From: Boseongicola sp.
GTDB taxonomy: Bacteria > Pseudomonadota > Alphaproteobacteria > Rhodobacterales > Rhodobacteraceae
Reading direction: 5' to 3'
Assembly (NCBI GenBank): GCA_013042895.1
Contig: JABDPD010000077.1
Coordinates: forward strand, 1 to 8,527
Length of the DNA: 8,527 nt
Both the position numbers and the translations under genes were made by a program. Below are positions 1 through 5,901 of the stretch, piece after piece (position 1 is the first letter of the stretch; every line of letters starts with the position of its first letter). Under the pieces are notes generated by a model, which was not told where the DNA came from, did no database searches, and saw only the letters and a program-made list of their open reading frames with translations.

Positions 1-401
1 TCCTTCGTGAGATCAGAAGGGAACGCCGGGTCTGCGTCGGGAAAGTATGTCCAATCCCATGGCACAGGCACTCCAGCCAATTCCCAATGCCCCGACGGCG
101 AGTCTTTGCCCGGCGAAATCTCCGTTGCGGCCCCCCAAAGGCCATTTTCCTCATCCGGCAAGCCCGGTGCATCCTCCCCGGAGGCCAAGGCGACCGCGCC
201 TTTCAGTCCAAGACGCCCCAAATTCGGCAACTTAAGCGGTCCCGAACGTTCATCCTCAGCCTGACCAGCCGCGCAGGCCTGTGCAATATGCGCAAGCGTG
301 TTGGCCCCCGAGTCTGGCACATCGCCATTGAAGAAGCGGTCGGCATCTGGTGCTCCGCCAATCCCGACACTATCCAATACAATGAGAAACGCGCGCGCCA
401 T
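1..401 (-). CDS. deoB: Phosphopentomutase, N-terminal 133 residues (runs off the left edge)
   Basis: Interconverts (deoxy)ribose 1-phosphate and (deoxy)ribose 5-phosphate in the cytoplasm, the step after DeoA in nucleoside salvage. Reading leftwards from the ATG at 401-399 gives [20 protein letters not shown], the typical phosphopentomutase opening with a metal-binding Asp (D10) of the alkaline phosphatase superfamily. DSGANT follows at residues 30-35 and [13 protein letters not shown] at about 98-110. The family is about 400 residues long, so roughly two thirds lies outside the window. The start shares its A with the deoA stop (TGATG), and a good Shine-Dalgarno (GAAGGTGG) lies just upstream, which implies translational coupling. 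One oddity: the residue aligning with the phosphorylated Thr of characterised enzymes (KDT in KDTxTGHWE) is Ser101 here. The family call is secure; activity cannot be judged from the fragment. Confidence 0.95.
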   Translation of the reverse strand, partial: MARAFLIVLDSVGIGGAPDADRFFNGDVPDSGANTLAHIAQACAAGQAEDERSGPLKLPNLGRLGLKGAVALASGEDAPGLPDEENGLWGAATEISPGKDSPSGHWELAGVPVPWDWTYFPDADPAFPSDLTK

Positions 402-1702
402 CAGCCCACCTTCGCAACAATGAGAGGGCCAGTTGCCAAAGCTTCGCCAAACTGAACAGCATCAAGAAAGGCCTTCTCAGCCGCTTGAGCCGACCGTTCG
501 CTCCGCGCATGCAACCTCGCCAGTGGCTGTCCCTTCGCAACTTTCGTCCCAAGCCCGACAATCTCTGAATAGCCGACAGACGGGTCGATCCGCTCGCCAC
601 CCTTAAGCCGACCGCCGCCCATATGGACAACTCCCATCCCGATGCCACGCCCGTCCAAGGCCGTCACAACACCCGCCTCTGGCGCCGCAATTTCGCGTAT
701 CACATTTGCTTCTGGCAAACGTCTTTGCCATTCGGAACTAAAGTCAACCGGCCCGCCGACTTCCGCAATCATCCGGTCAAAGATTTCCGTTGCCTTACCA
801 CTGGTCAGCGTTTCACTAAGCTTTTCCGCAGCTTTCGCCGGATCGTCGTCGATTCCCGCCAAAACCAACAACTCAGCTCCTAGCGCCAGTGTTACTTCAA
901 CCAGTCGGGAATTCTTCGGCGCCGTCAAAGCCTCCATAATCACCGCCACTTCCAGTGCATTGCCTGCCGCCGGAGCGAGCGGTTGGTCCATATCCGTGAT
1001 CAACGCCGCAGTTTTGCACCCTGCGCCATTCGCGGTTTTGACCAATGCCTCTGCGAGCCGTGTCGAGTCCTCAAGACTCTCCATGAATGCCCCTGATCCT
1101 GTCTTTACGTCCAAAATAAGCGCCTCAAGGCCCGCCGCTAATTTTTTGGACAGGATCGAGGCCGTGATCAAATCAACGCTTTCAACCGTCGAGGTCACAT
1201 CGCGGATTGCATAGAGCCGCTTATCCGCCGGAGCCATATCGCTCGCCGCCGAGACGATCGCACAGCCAATCTCGCGCGTCATCTTGCGAAACCTGTTCTC
1301 GTCTACTTCCGTAGCAACACCAGGTATCGCTTCCAGTTTGTCCAGCGTCCCACCCGTATGCCCAAGACCACGGCCCGAGATCATTGGAACATATGCACCT
1401 GCTGCAGCCAGCATCGGCGCAAGCAAAAGCGACGTACAGTCTCCAATGCCACCCGTTGAGTGCTTGTCGATCACCGGCCCCGGCAGGTCCCACTTCAAGA
1501 CATCGCCCGAGTCTCGCATCGCCAGTGTCAGCGCGACCCGCGCGTCCTCGGAAAGACCGTTCACGCAAGCCGCCATGGCAAATGCGCCCGCCTGTGCGTC
1601 CGTCACACCGCCCGATGCCAATCCACGCGCAAACCAACTCAGTTCAGCTTGTGTCGGCTCCAATTGGTCTCTGAGCTTGGCAATGATCCGTCGAGCATCC
1701 AT
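401..1702 (-). CDS. deoA: Thymidine phosphorylase
   Basis: Phosphorolysis of thymidine (and deoxyuridine) to the free base plus 2-deoxyribose 1-phosphate; a cytoplasmic pyrimidine salvage enzyme. The 433-residue length is normal for the family. Residues 80-85 (KHSTGG), within [10 protein letters not shown], form the phosphate/substrate loop. Residues 109-124 ([16 protein letters not shown]) are an almost exact match to the thymidine/pyrimidine phosphorylase signature. The N-terminal helical domain and glycine-rich C-terminal domain (around [19 protein letters not shown]) are both present and unbroken. It starts 3 nt after the cdd stop and ends overlapping the deoB start by 1 nt, so it sits inside a tight cdd-deoA-deoB operon. 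Its start codon lies in a strong inverted repeat (separate entry), and only a weak AGG is available as Shine-Dalgarno, so translation probably depends on ribosomes finishing cdd. The pyrimidine-nucleoside phosphorylase of Gram-positives is related, but length and context favour DeoA. Confidence 0.96.
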   Translation of the reverse strand: MDARRIIAKLRDQLEPTQAELSWFARGLASGGVTDAQAGAFAMAACVNGLSEDARVALTLAMRDSGDVLKWDLPGPVIDKHSTGGIGDCTSLLLAPMLAAAGAYVPMISGRGLGHTGGTLDKLEAIPGVATEVDENRFRKMTREIGCAIVSAASDMAPADKRLYAIRDVTSTVESVDLITASILSKKLAAGLEALILDVKTGSGAFMESLEDSTRLAEALVKTANGAGCKTAALITDMDQPLAPAAGNALEVAVIMEALTAPKNSRLVEVTLALGAELLVLAGIDDDPAKAAEKLSETLTSGKATEIFDRMIAEVGGPVDFSSEWQRRLPEANVIREIAAPEAGVVTALDGRGIGMGVVHMGGGRLKGGERIDPSVGYSEIVGLGTKVAKGQPLARLHARSERSAQAAEKAFLDAVQFGEALATGPLIVAKVG

Positions 1703-1721
1703 GGATCAGACCTGATCCATG
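1700..1721 (-). promoter_or_regulatory. Inverted repeat across the cdd stop / deoA start junction
   Basis: Two perfect 10-nt arms, CATGGATCAG (1700-1709) and CTGATCCATG (1712-1721), flank a 2-nt centre. In the minus-strand mRNA the second arm to be transcribed ends with the deoA AUG. The cdd stop UGA also lies in the repeat, and the only Shine-Dalgarno-like AGG falls at the hairpin tip. Opening the two innermost pairs would give an 8-bp stem with a 6-nt loop. The repeat itself is certain. A role in sequestering the deoA start, so that deoA is translated only when ribosomes finishing cdd melt the stem, is inference. Confidence 0.6.
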
Positions 1722-2098
1722 TGGCTGGCATCAAAAGCACCGGGCAACAGCTCTGAGACAGGCATCTCCTGTACTACGCCATCCGTCGTCGCCATCGCAA
1801 TGCGCGCTCCCTCCACAGCGAACTCAGCCAGCTTTTGACGGCAACCCCCGCAGGGAGGCACGGGAGAGGGGCTCTCCGCGATGACGGCGGCCTCGACAAA
1901 CTGCGTTTCACCCGAAGCAATCATTGCCGCAATCGCGCCCGCCTCGGCGCATGTACCTTCTGGATAAGCAATGTTTTCAACGTTGCAGCCAACGTAAACG
2001 GCCCCGGACGCCGACTTGAGCGCGGCCCCCACTTTGAACTTAGAGTAAGGCGCATAAGCGTTCAGTCGCACTGCGGCGGCTTCGTCGATCAGGCTCAT
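1706..2098 (-). CDS. cdd: Cytidine deaminase (homotetrameric type)
   Basis: Hydrolytic deamination of cytidine and deoxycytidine to uridine and deoxyuridine, feeding DeoA. The 130-residue length matches the short tetrameric, three-cysteine class rather than the roughly 290-residue E. coli type. Zinc ligands are visible: Cys50 in TCAEAG with catalytic Glu52, then Cys83 and Cys86 in PPCGGCRQ. The N-terminal YAPYSKFKVGAAL (residues 15-27) is the conserved substrate-binding segment, and NVENIAYPEGTCAE precedes the active site. The ATG has a Shine-Dalgarno (GAGGGAGA, complement of 2105-2112) at good spacing. It follows the VOC-bicupin gene by 61 nt and is followed by deoA after 3 nt. The last few codons double as one arm of the junction inverted repeat. 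Confidence 0.96.
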   Translation of the reverse strand: MSLIDEAAAVRLNAYAPYSKFKVGAALKSASGAVYVGCNVENIAYPEGTCAEAGAIAAMIASGETQFVEAAVIAESPSPVPPCGGCRQKLAEFAVEGARIAMATTDGVVQEMPVSELLPGAFDASHMDQV

Positions 2099-2159
2099 TC
2101 CGGCTCTCCCTCGGTCTTTTTACGAAACTGAACCCAGCGGCCTCCAAGCGCAAGGGCGC

Positions 2160-3245
2160 TCAGTCCGAAATCGTCCGAAACGCCCCCGGTAAAGCGACCT
2201 CCAGCAATTCGACATCTTCACTCGGCTCGCTATATCGGGTCGCCATACCCGGCGGGACCACAAAGGCGTCACCCGGTGAAAGACGGTATGGTTCCTTCCC
2301 CTCTCCTTCCAGCGTCAACGCACCGCCCATCACGAAGGTGAAAAGAATGTCGCCCTCGTGGCGCGACCACTCCGGATCACCTTCCCCACGCCGAACAACA
2401 TGCACACCGGCAACGCCGCCAGTATTCTCTTCGATACTCGTGTCGCGGCTTTGATACCCCTTCAATCGGAACGCTTTCCAATTGGCCTCGTCCGCCTTGT
2501 GATGCACAAAACGCTGCCCTTGAAAGCGGCGCTCCGGGTCCAACCTGCCGTTTGGCAACTCCATCTCGTGATCAATTGTTGTGACATGCTCCGCCGGTAT
2601 CCCTATTTCTATTACCTCTATATTGTCGCTGGCATAGAGCACGCGGTGGCGGATCTCGGGTGGCTGTATCACGCAATTCCCTGCGTGAAGTCTGAACGGC
2701 TCGCCTTGATCTTCGTACACAAGATCAACCCAGCCCCGATAGCAAAAGATCAACTGAAATCCGACCGTGTGGTAATGCACCATGTCCGGCACTGGCCCTC
2801 CATCGGGGATACGAATGTGGCTGGCGATAATCGACCCGCCCAGTCGCGATGGGATCAAATCGCGATAGTGCATACCGGCCCGCCCTATCACCCACGGGGC
2901 TTGGTCCGCCAGACGTCGGACAACAAACGCATGTTCCGTTTCCGGTAGCACGAACGGTGGGTTCAAGTCGTCGATTTCAATCCGTGTGCCGTTGGGTGCC
3001 TTCAAAACCCGTTCACCATCAGCAAACCCATCCGGATCCTCCACCAGAATTCGCAGCGTTCCGGGTGCCTCGCTCGCCGATGCATCAACACGAACGCGCA
3101 GACCGTGACCGGAGAACACAGCGACAGTAGGGTCATCTGCCGGATAGATTGTATCCATCCGCATTTTCAAAACCTTCGTAAAAAAGGGTAGATCCTCGCG
3201 CAGTTCCTTCGTAGGCAGCCGAACTTCGGCGCGGATCTCACTCAT
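2160..3245 (-). CDS. VOC-like / double-cupin protein of unknown function
   Basis: I recognise the folds but not the function. Residues about 5-95 resemble one half of a glyoxalase/VOC domain (start VRLPTKELREDLPFFTKVLKM, end LKAPNGTRIEI). Residues about 135-220 form a first cupin with likely metal ligands His157, His159 and His200 (HYH ... PPEIRH); Gln164 sits where Glu is usual. Residues about 275-352 form a second cupin (WSRHEGDILFTFVMGG, then LSPGDAFVVPPGMATRY) with a degenerate metal site: His296 stands alone and Thr336 replaces the expected His. There is no signal peptide or membrane segment, so it should be cytoplasmic. A Shine-Dalgarno (AGGAGAG, complement of 3251-3257) supports this start. 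It lies 61 nt ahead of cdd on the same strand with no clear terminator between, so co-transcription with the nucleoside genes is plausible. A metal-dependent dioxygenase, isomerase or small-molecule sensor are all possible. Confidence 0.85.
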   Translation of the reverse strand: MSEIRAEVRLPTKELREDLPFFTKVLKMRMDTIYPADDPTVAVFSGHGLRVRVDASASEAPGTLRILVEDPDGFADGERVLKAPNGTRIEIDDLNPPFVLPETEHAFVVRRLADQAPWVIGRAGMHYRDLIPSRLGGSIIASHIRIPDGGPVPDMVHYHTVGFQLIFCYRGWVDLVYEDQGEPFRLHAGNCVIQPPEIRHRVLYASDNIEVIEIGIPAEHVTTIDHEMELPNGRLDPERRFQGQRFVHHKADEANWKAFRLKGYQSRDTSIEENTGGVAGVHVVRRGEGDPEWSRHEGDILFTFVMGGALTLEGEGKEPYRLSPGDAFVVPPGMATRYSEPSEDVELLEVALPGAFRTISD

Positions 3246-3310
3246 TCTTGCTCTCCTGACCCAATGTGCGCAGACTGCCGTTCATAAAGTCGCAGCGCAA
3301 GCCTGTCTCC

Positions 3311-3342
3311 TTGACGATCAGTGAGCCTCAGGTTAAGCGCTT
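3311..3342 (+). promoter_or_regulatory. Possible maeB promoter with a short overlapping palindrome
   Basis: TTGACG at 3311-3316 is a good -35 match. With a 17-nt spacer the -10 position is TAAGCG (3334-3339), which is poor, so the promoter is only a candidate. The 8-bp palindrome AAGCGCTT (3335-3342) overlaps that -10 and resembles LacI-family half-site cores. No convincing promoter for the divergent cupin gene was found in the same 139-bp gap. Confidence 0.25.
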
Positions 3343-3350
3343 CGAAATAA

Positions 3351-3368
3351 TTGTTTAACGTTAAACAA
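3351..3368. promoter_or_regulatory. Perfect 18-bp palindrome, probable operator of maeB
   Basis: TTGTTTAACGTTAAACAA reads identically on both strands. It ends 16 nt before the maeB ATG and just before its Shine-Dalgarno (GGGAGGG, 3373-3379). Even length with a central CG is the usual form of LacI-family operators. Alphaproteobacterial LacI-type regulators of central carbon metabolism (CceR in Rhodobacter, PckR in Sinorhizobium) are natural candidates, but I recall their motifs only loosely. The position suggests repression by road-block or by covering the start of transcription. It may also serve the divergent cupin gene, whose start is 105 bp away. Confidence 0.65.
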
Positions 3369-3384
3369 AAACGGGAGGGACGGT

Positions 3385-5667
3385 ATGACAAGCGATCCAA
3401 AACAAGAGGCGCTCCGCAAAGCCGCCCTTTATTACCACGCAAATCCCAAGCCCGGAAAACTCGAAATCCGCGCGACCAAGCCTCTGGCAAACGGCCGCGA
3501 CCTTGCTTTGGCCTATTCTCCCGGCGTCGCGGAAGCCTGCCTTGAAATCAAGGCCGACGCGAAAACTGCACGCGACTACACGTCTCGTGGCAATCTCGTT
3601 GCCGTGGTCACCAACGGGTCTGCGGTCCTTGGCCTTGGCAATATCGGTGGCCTTGCCTCAAAGCCCGTGATGGAAGGCAAAGCAGTCCTCTTCAAAAAGT
3701 TTGCCAATATTGACTGCTTCGATATCGAGTTGAACGAAAGCGACCCTGAAAAGCTCGCCGACATAGTTTGCGCTTTGGAACCGACCTTCGGTGCAATCAA
3801 CCTCGAAGACATCAAGGCGCCTGATTGCTTCATCGTCGAAGATATCTGCCGCGAGCGCATGAACATTCCCGTCTTCCACGACGACCAGCATGGCACCGCC
3901 ATTGTTGTCGGGGCAGCCGCGACAAATGCGCTGCGGGTGGCTGGCAAGACTTTCGAAGACATCAAGATTGTCTCCACGGGTGGAGGTGCTGCTGGTATCG
4001 CCTGCCTTAATATGCTTCTGAAGCTTGGCGTGAAACGCGAGAACGTGTTCCTCGTCGACATCGAAGGCCTCGTGCATGAGGGCCGCGAAAAGGACATGAC
4101 TCCGCAAAAAGCCGATTATGCACAGCCCGGGGGCCCTCGTGCACTGAGTGAGGTCATCGAGGGCGCCGATCTTTTCCTCGGCCTTTCCGGCCCCGGCGTC
4201 CTAAACCCCGAGATGGTCAAGAAAATGGCCAAACGTCCGATCATTTTCGCGCTTGCCAATCCGACGCCCGAAATCATGCCTGACCTTGCCCGCGAAGTCG
4301 CGCCAGATGCAATCATCGCGACGGGCCGTTCGGACTTTCCAAATCAGGTCAATAACGTCCTTTGTTTCCCCTTCATTTTCCGAGGCGCATTAGATGTCGG
4401 CGCGACAACCATCAACGACGAGATGAAAGTCGCTTGCGTCGAAGGCATCGCAGCCCTTGCCCGCGCGACAACCAGCGCCGAAGCCGCGGCCGCTTACCAG
4501 GGCGAACAACTATCCTTCGGTGCCGACTACCTCATCCCAAAACCTTTTGATCCCCGCCTGATGGGCGTGGTCGCAAGTGCGGTTGCCGGGGCTGCAATGG
4601 AAACCGGTGTTGCCGAACGACCGCTGGAAGACATGAAGGCCTACAAAGCTAAACTCGACGGGTCGGTCTTCAAATCGGCCCTCATCATGCGCCCTGTTTT
4701 TGAAGCCGCCGCGACGGCTCAACGCAAAATCGTCTTTGCCGAGGGCGAAGATGAACGCGTCCTTCGTGCCGCCAACGCAATGCTAGAAAGCACGACCGAC
4801 AAGCCGATCCTTATTGGTCGTCCCGACGTTATCGAAAGCCGCATCGAGCGCGCCGGCCTTCCGATCCACGCCGGCGTCGATTTTGATGTAGTGAACCCCG
4901 AGAACGACCCCCGCTATCGCGACTACTGGCAGACCTATCACAGTCTCATGGACCGCAACGGCGTCACCCCCGATCTGGCTCGCGCCGTCATGCGCACCAA
5001 TACGACAGCCATTGGCGCTGTCATGGTTCACCGCGAGGAAGCCGATAGCCTTATCTGTGGCACCTTTGGTCAATACCTGTGGCACCTGAACTACATCAAT
5101 CAAATCCTTGCCACGGACGAGTTGCACCCCATCGGTGCATTGAGCCTCATGGTCTTGGAAGACGGCCCAATGTTCGTCGCCGACACACAAGTCCATCCCG
5201 AGCCCTCGCCGCATCAGATTGCGGAAGTCGTCATCGCAGCCGCTCGCCACGTCCGCCGTTTCGGTATCGCGCCAAAGATCGCGCTTTGCTCGCACAGCCA
5301 GTTCGGCAATCTGGATTGCGAAACGGGGCGTCGGATGCGATCCGCCATCGACATTCTCGACAGCGAACCGCGCGACTTCGAGTATGAAGGCGAAATGCAC
5401 GCGGACGCCGCGCTCGATCCCGAGTTGCGCGAACGCATCATGCCCAACGCGCGCTTTGAAGGTCCCGCAAACGTGTTAATCTTTGCAAACACCGATGCGG
5501 CTTCTGGCGTACGCAATATCCTGAAACTCAAGGCTGGCGGGCTTGAAGTAGGCCCAATCCTTATGGGCATGGGCAACCGAGGCCACATTGTAACCCCGTC
5601 CATCACTGCGCGCGGGCTGCTGAACATGTCGGCTTTGGCGGGAACGCCAGTCTCCCTTTACAGCTAA
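3385..5667 (+). CDS. maeB: NADP-type malic enzyme with C-terminal phosphotransacetylase-like domain
   Basis: Oxidative decarboxylation of malate to pyruvate and CO2, yielding NADPH (or NADH), in the cytoplasm. It supplies pyruvate and reductant during growth on organic acids. At 760 residues it is the long hybrid form. Residues 1-425 are the malic enzyme part: catalytic Tyr44 (LAYSPGVAE) and Lys99 ([11 protein letters not shown]), GLGNIG at 83-88, metal ligands in EDI (141-143) and HDDQHGTA (165-172), a Rossmann loop STGGGAAG (197-204), and ANPTPE (291-296). Residues about 430-755 are the PTA-like domain ([16 protein letters not shown] at 448-463; [14 protein letters not shown] further on). 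In Sinorhizobium hybrids this domain is not an active phosphotransacetylase and is linked to acetyl-CoA control. Cofactor preference (NADP versus NAD) is not decided by what I can read. A strong Shine-Dalgarno (GGGAGGG) supports the start, and a palindromic operator candidate lies directly upstream. Confidence 0.95.
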   Translation: MTSDPKQEALRKAALYYHANPKPGKLEIRATKPLANGRDLALAYSPGVAEACLEIKADAKTARDYTSRGNLVAVVTNGSAVLGLGNIGGLASKPVMEGKAVLFKKFANIDCFDIELNESDPEKLADIVCALEPTFGAINLEDIKAPDCFIVEDICRERMNIPVFHDDQHGTAIVVGAAATNALRVAGKTFEDIKIVSTGGGAAGIACLNMLLKLGVKRENVFLVDIEGLVHEGREKDMTPQKADYAQPGGPRALSEVIEGADLFLGLSGPGVLNPEMVKKMAKRPIIFALANPTPEIMPDLAREVAPDAIIATGRSDFPNQVNNVLCFPFIFRGALDVGATTINDEMKVACVEGIAALARATTSAEAAAAYQGEQLSFGADYLIPKPFDPRLMGVVASAVAGAAMETGVAERPLEDMKAYKAKLDGSVFKSALIMRPVFEAAATAQRKIVFAEGEDERVLRAANAMLESTTDKPILIGRPDVIESRIERAGLPIHAGVDFDVVNPENDPRYRDYWQTYHSLMDRNGVTPDLARAVMRTNTTAIGAVMVHREEADSLICGTFGQYLWHLNYINQILATDELHPIGALSLMVLEDGPMFVADTQVHPEPSPHQIAEVVIAAARHVRRFGIAPKIALCSHSQFGNLDCETGRRMRSAIDILDSEPRDFEYEGEMHADAALDPELRERIMPNARFEGPANVLIFANTDAASGVRNILKLKAGGLEVGPILMGMGNRGHIVTPSITARGLLNMSALAGTPVSLYS

Positions 5668-5677
5668 GTGATTCTAG

Positions 5678-5703
5678 GCGCGATGGTCATCTGCCCGTCG
5701 CGC
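5678..5703 (+). terminator. GC-rich hairpin after maeB, possible terminator
   Basis: GCGCGATGG (5678-5686) pairs with CCCGTCGCGC (5694-5703, one base unpaired at the loop side) through nine pairs including one G-T, with a loop of about 8 nt. It begins 10 nt after the maeB stop. The following bases (ATACTTTGC) are not a true T-run, so intrinsic termination may be weak. It could instead stabilise the maeB 3' end. Confidence 0.4.
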
Positions 5704-5706
5704 ATA

Positions 5707-5814
5707 CTTTGCAACTTTGCAATCCTGGGAGTCCGACCCAGTCCCAAAAGTATTACGCCAAGGGGTTTGCAAAATTTTGCAACCCAATATAGCAAACTCT
5801 GCAAATATTTTGCG
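5707..5814. promoter_or_regulatory. Array of TTTGCAAA-like boxes upstream of prpE
   Basis: Within the 234-bp maeB-prpE gap there are two exact tandem CTTTGCAA copies (5707-5714, 5715-5722). A perfect 16-bp palindrome, TTGCAAAATTTTGCAA (5767-5782), contains two boxes 10 bp apart. Looser copies follow: AGCAAA (5791-5796), CTGCAAA (5799-5805) and TTTTGCG (5808-5814). TTTGCAAA-type sites are what I recall for ScfR-family regulators, namely RamB of corynebacteria (AACTTTGCAAA core) and PccR of Rhodobacter (two TTTGCAAA boxes). These respond to short-chain acyl-CoA metabolism, which fits prpE directly downstream. The boxes are seen; the regulator is inferred. No clear -35/-10 pair could be fixed. 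The remaining 86 bp to the start hold only the Shine-Dalgarno of note. Confidence 0.65.
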
Positions 5815-5901
5815 ATAAACTGTCACGCCTGATGCGGGCAAAGCTTGCTCACCCCATACCTCGCGCCCTATTCCCTTTAGGAACTCAAGGAGGAGGGACC
5901 C

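Noticed and set aside
642..1214. Plus-strand 190-codon frame opposite deoA
   Set aside because: Ser/Ala/Pro-rich antisense shadow of a well-supported gene, a usual effect in GC-rich coding DNA.
2147..2160. AGCGC-AAGG-GCGCT hairpin at the cupin stop as a terminator before cdd
   Set aside because: Five-bp stem with no following U-run in the transcript direction; too weak to call.
3242..3490. Minus-strand 82-codon frame across the cupin-maeB gap
   Set aside because: It overlaps the maeB start antisense, contains the operator palindrome, has an Arg/Leu-rich composition, and matches no family I know. The cupin gene has its own good Shine-Dalgarno and start.
4783..5400. Minus-strand 205-codon frame opposite the PTA-like part of maeB
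   Set aside because: Antisense to a strongly conserved domain, no recognisable motif, no Shine-Dalgarno context; treated as a shadow.
5725..5741. Small hairpin CTGGG / CCCAG between the two box clusters
   Set aside because: Only five pairs with a 7-nt loop and no T-run; could be chance in a GC-rich gap.
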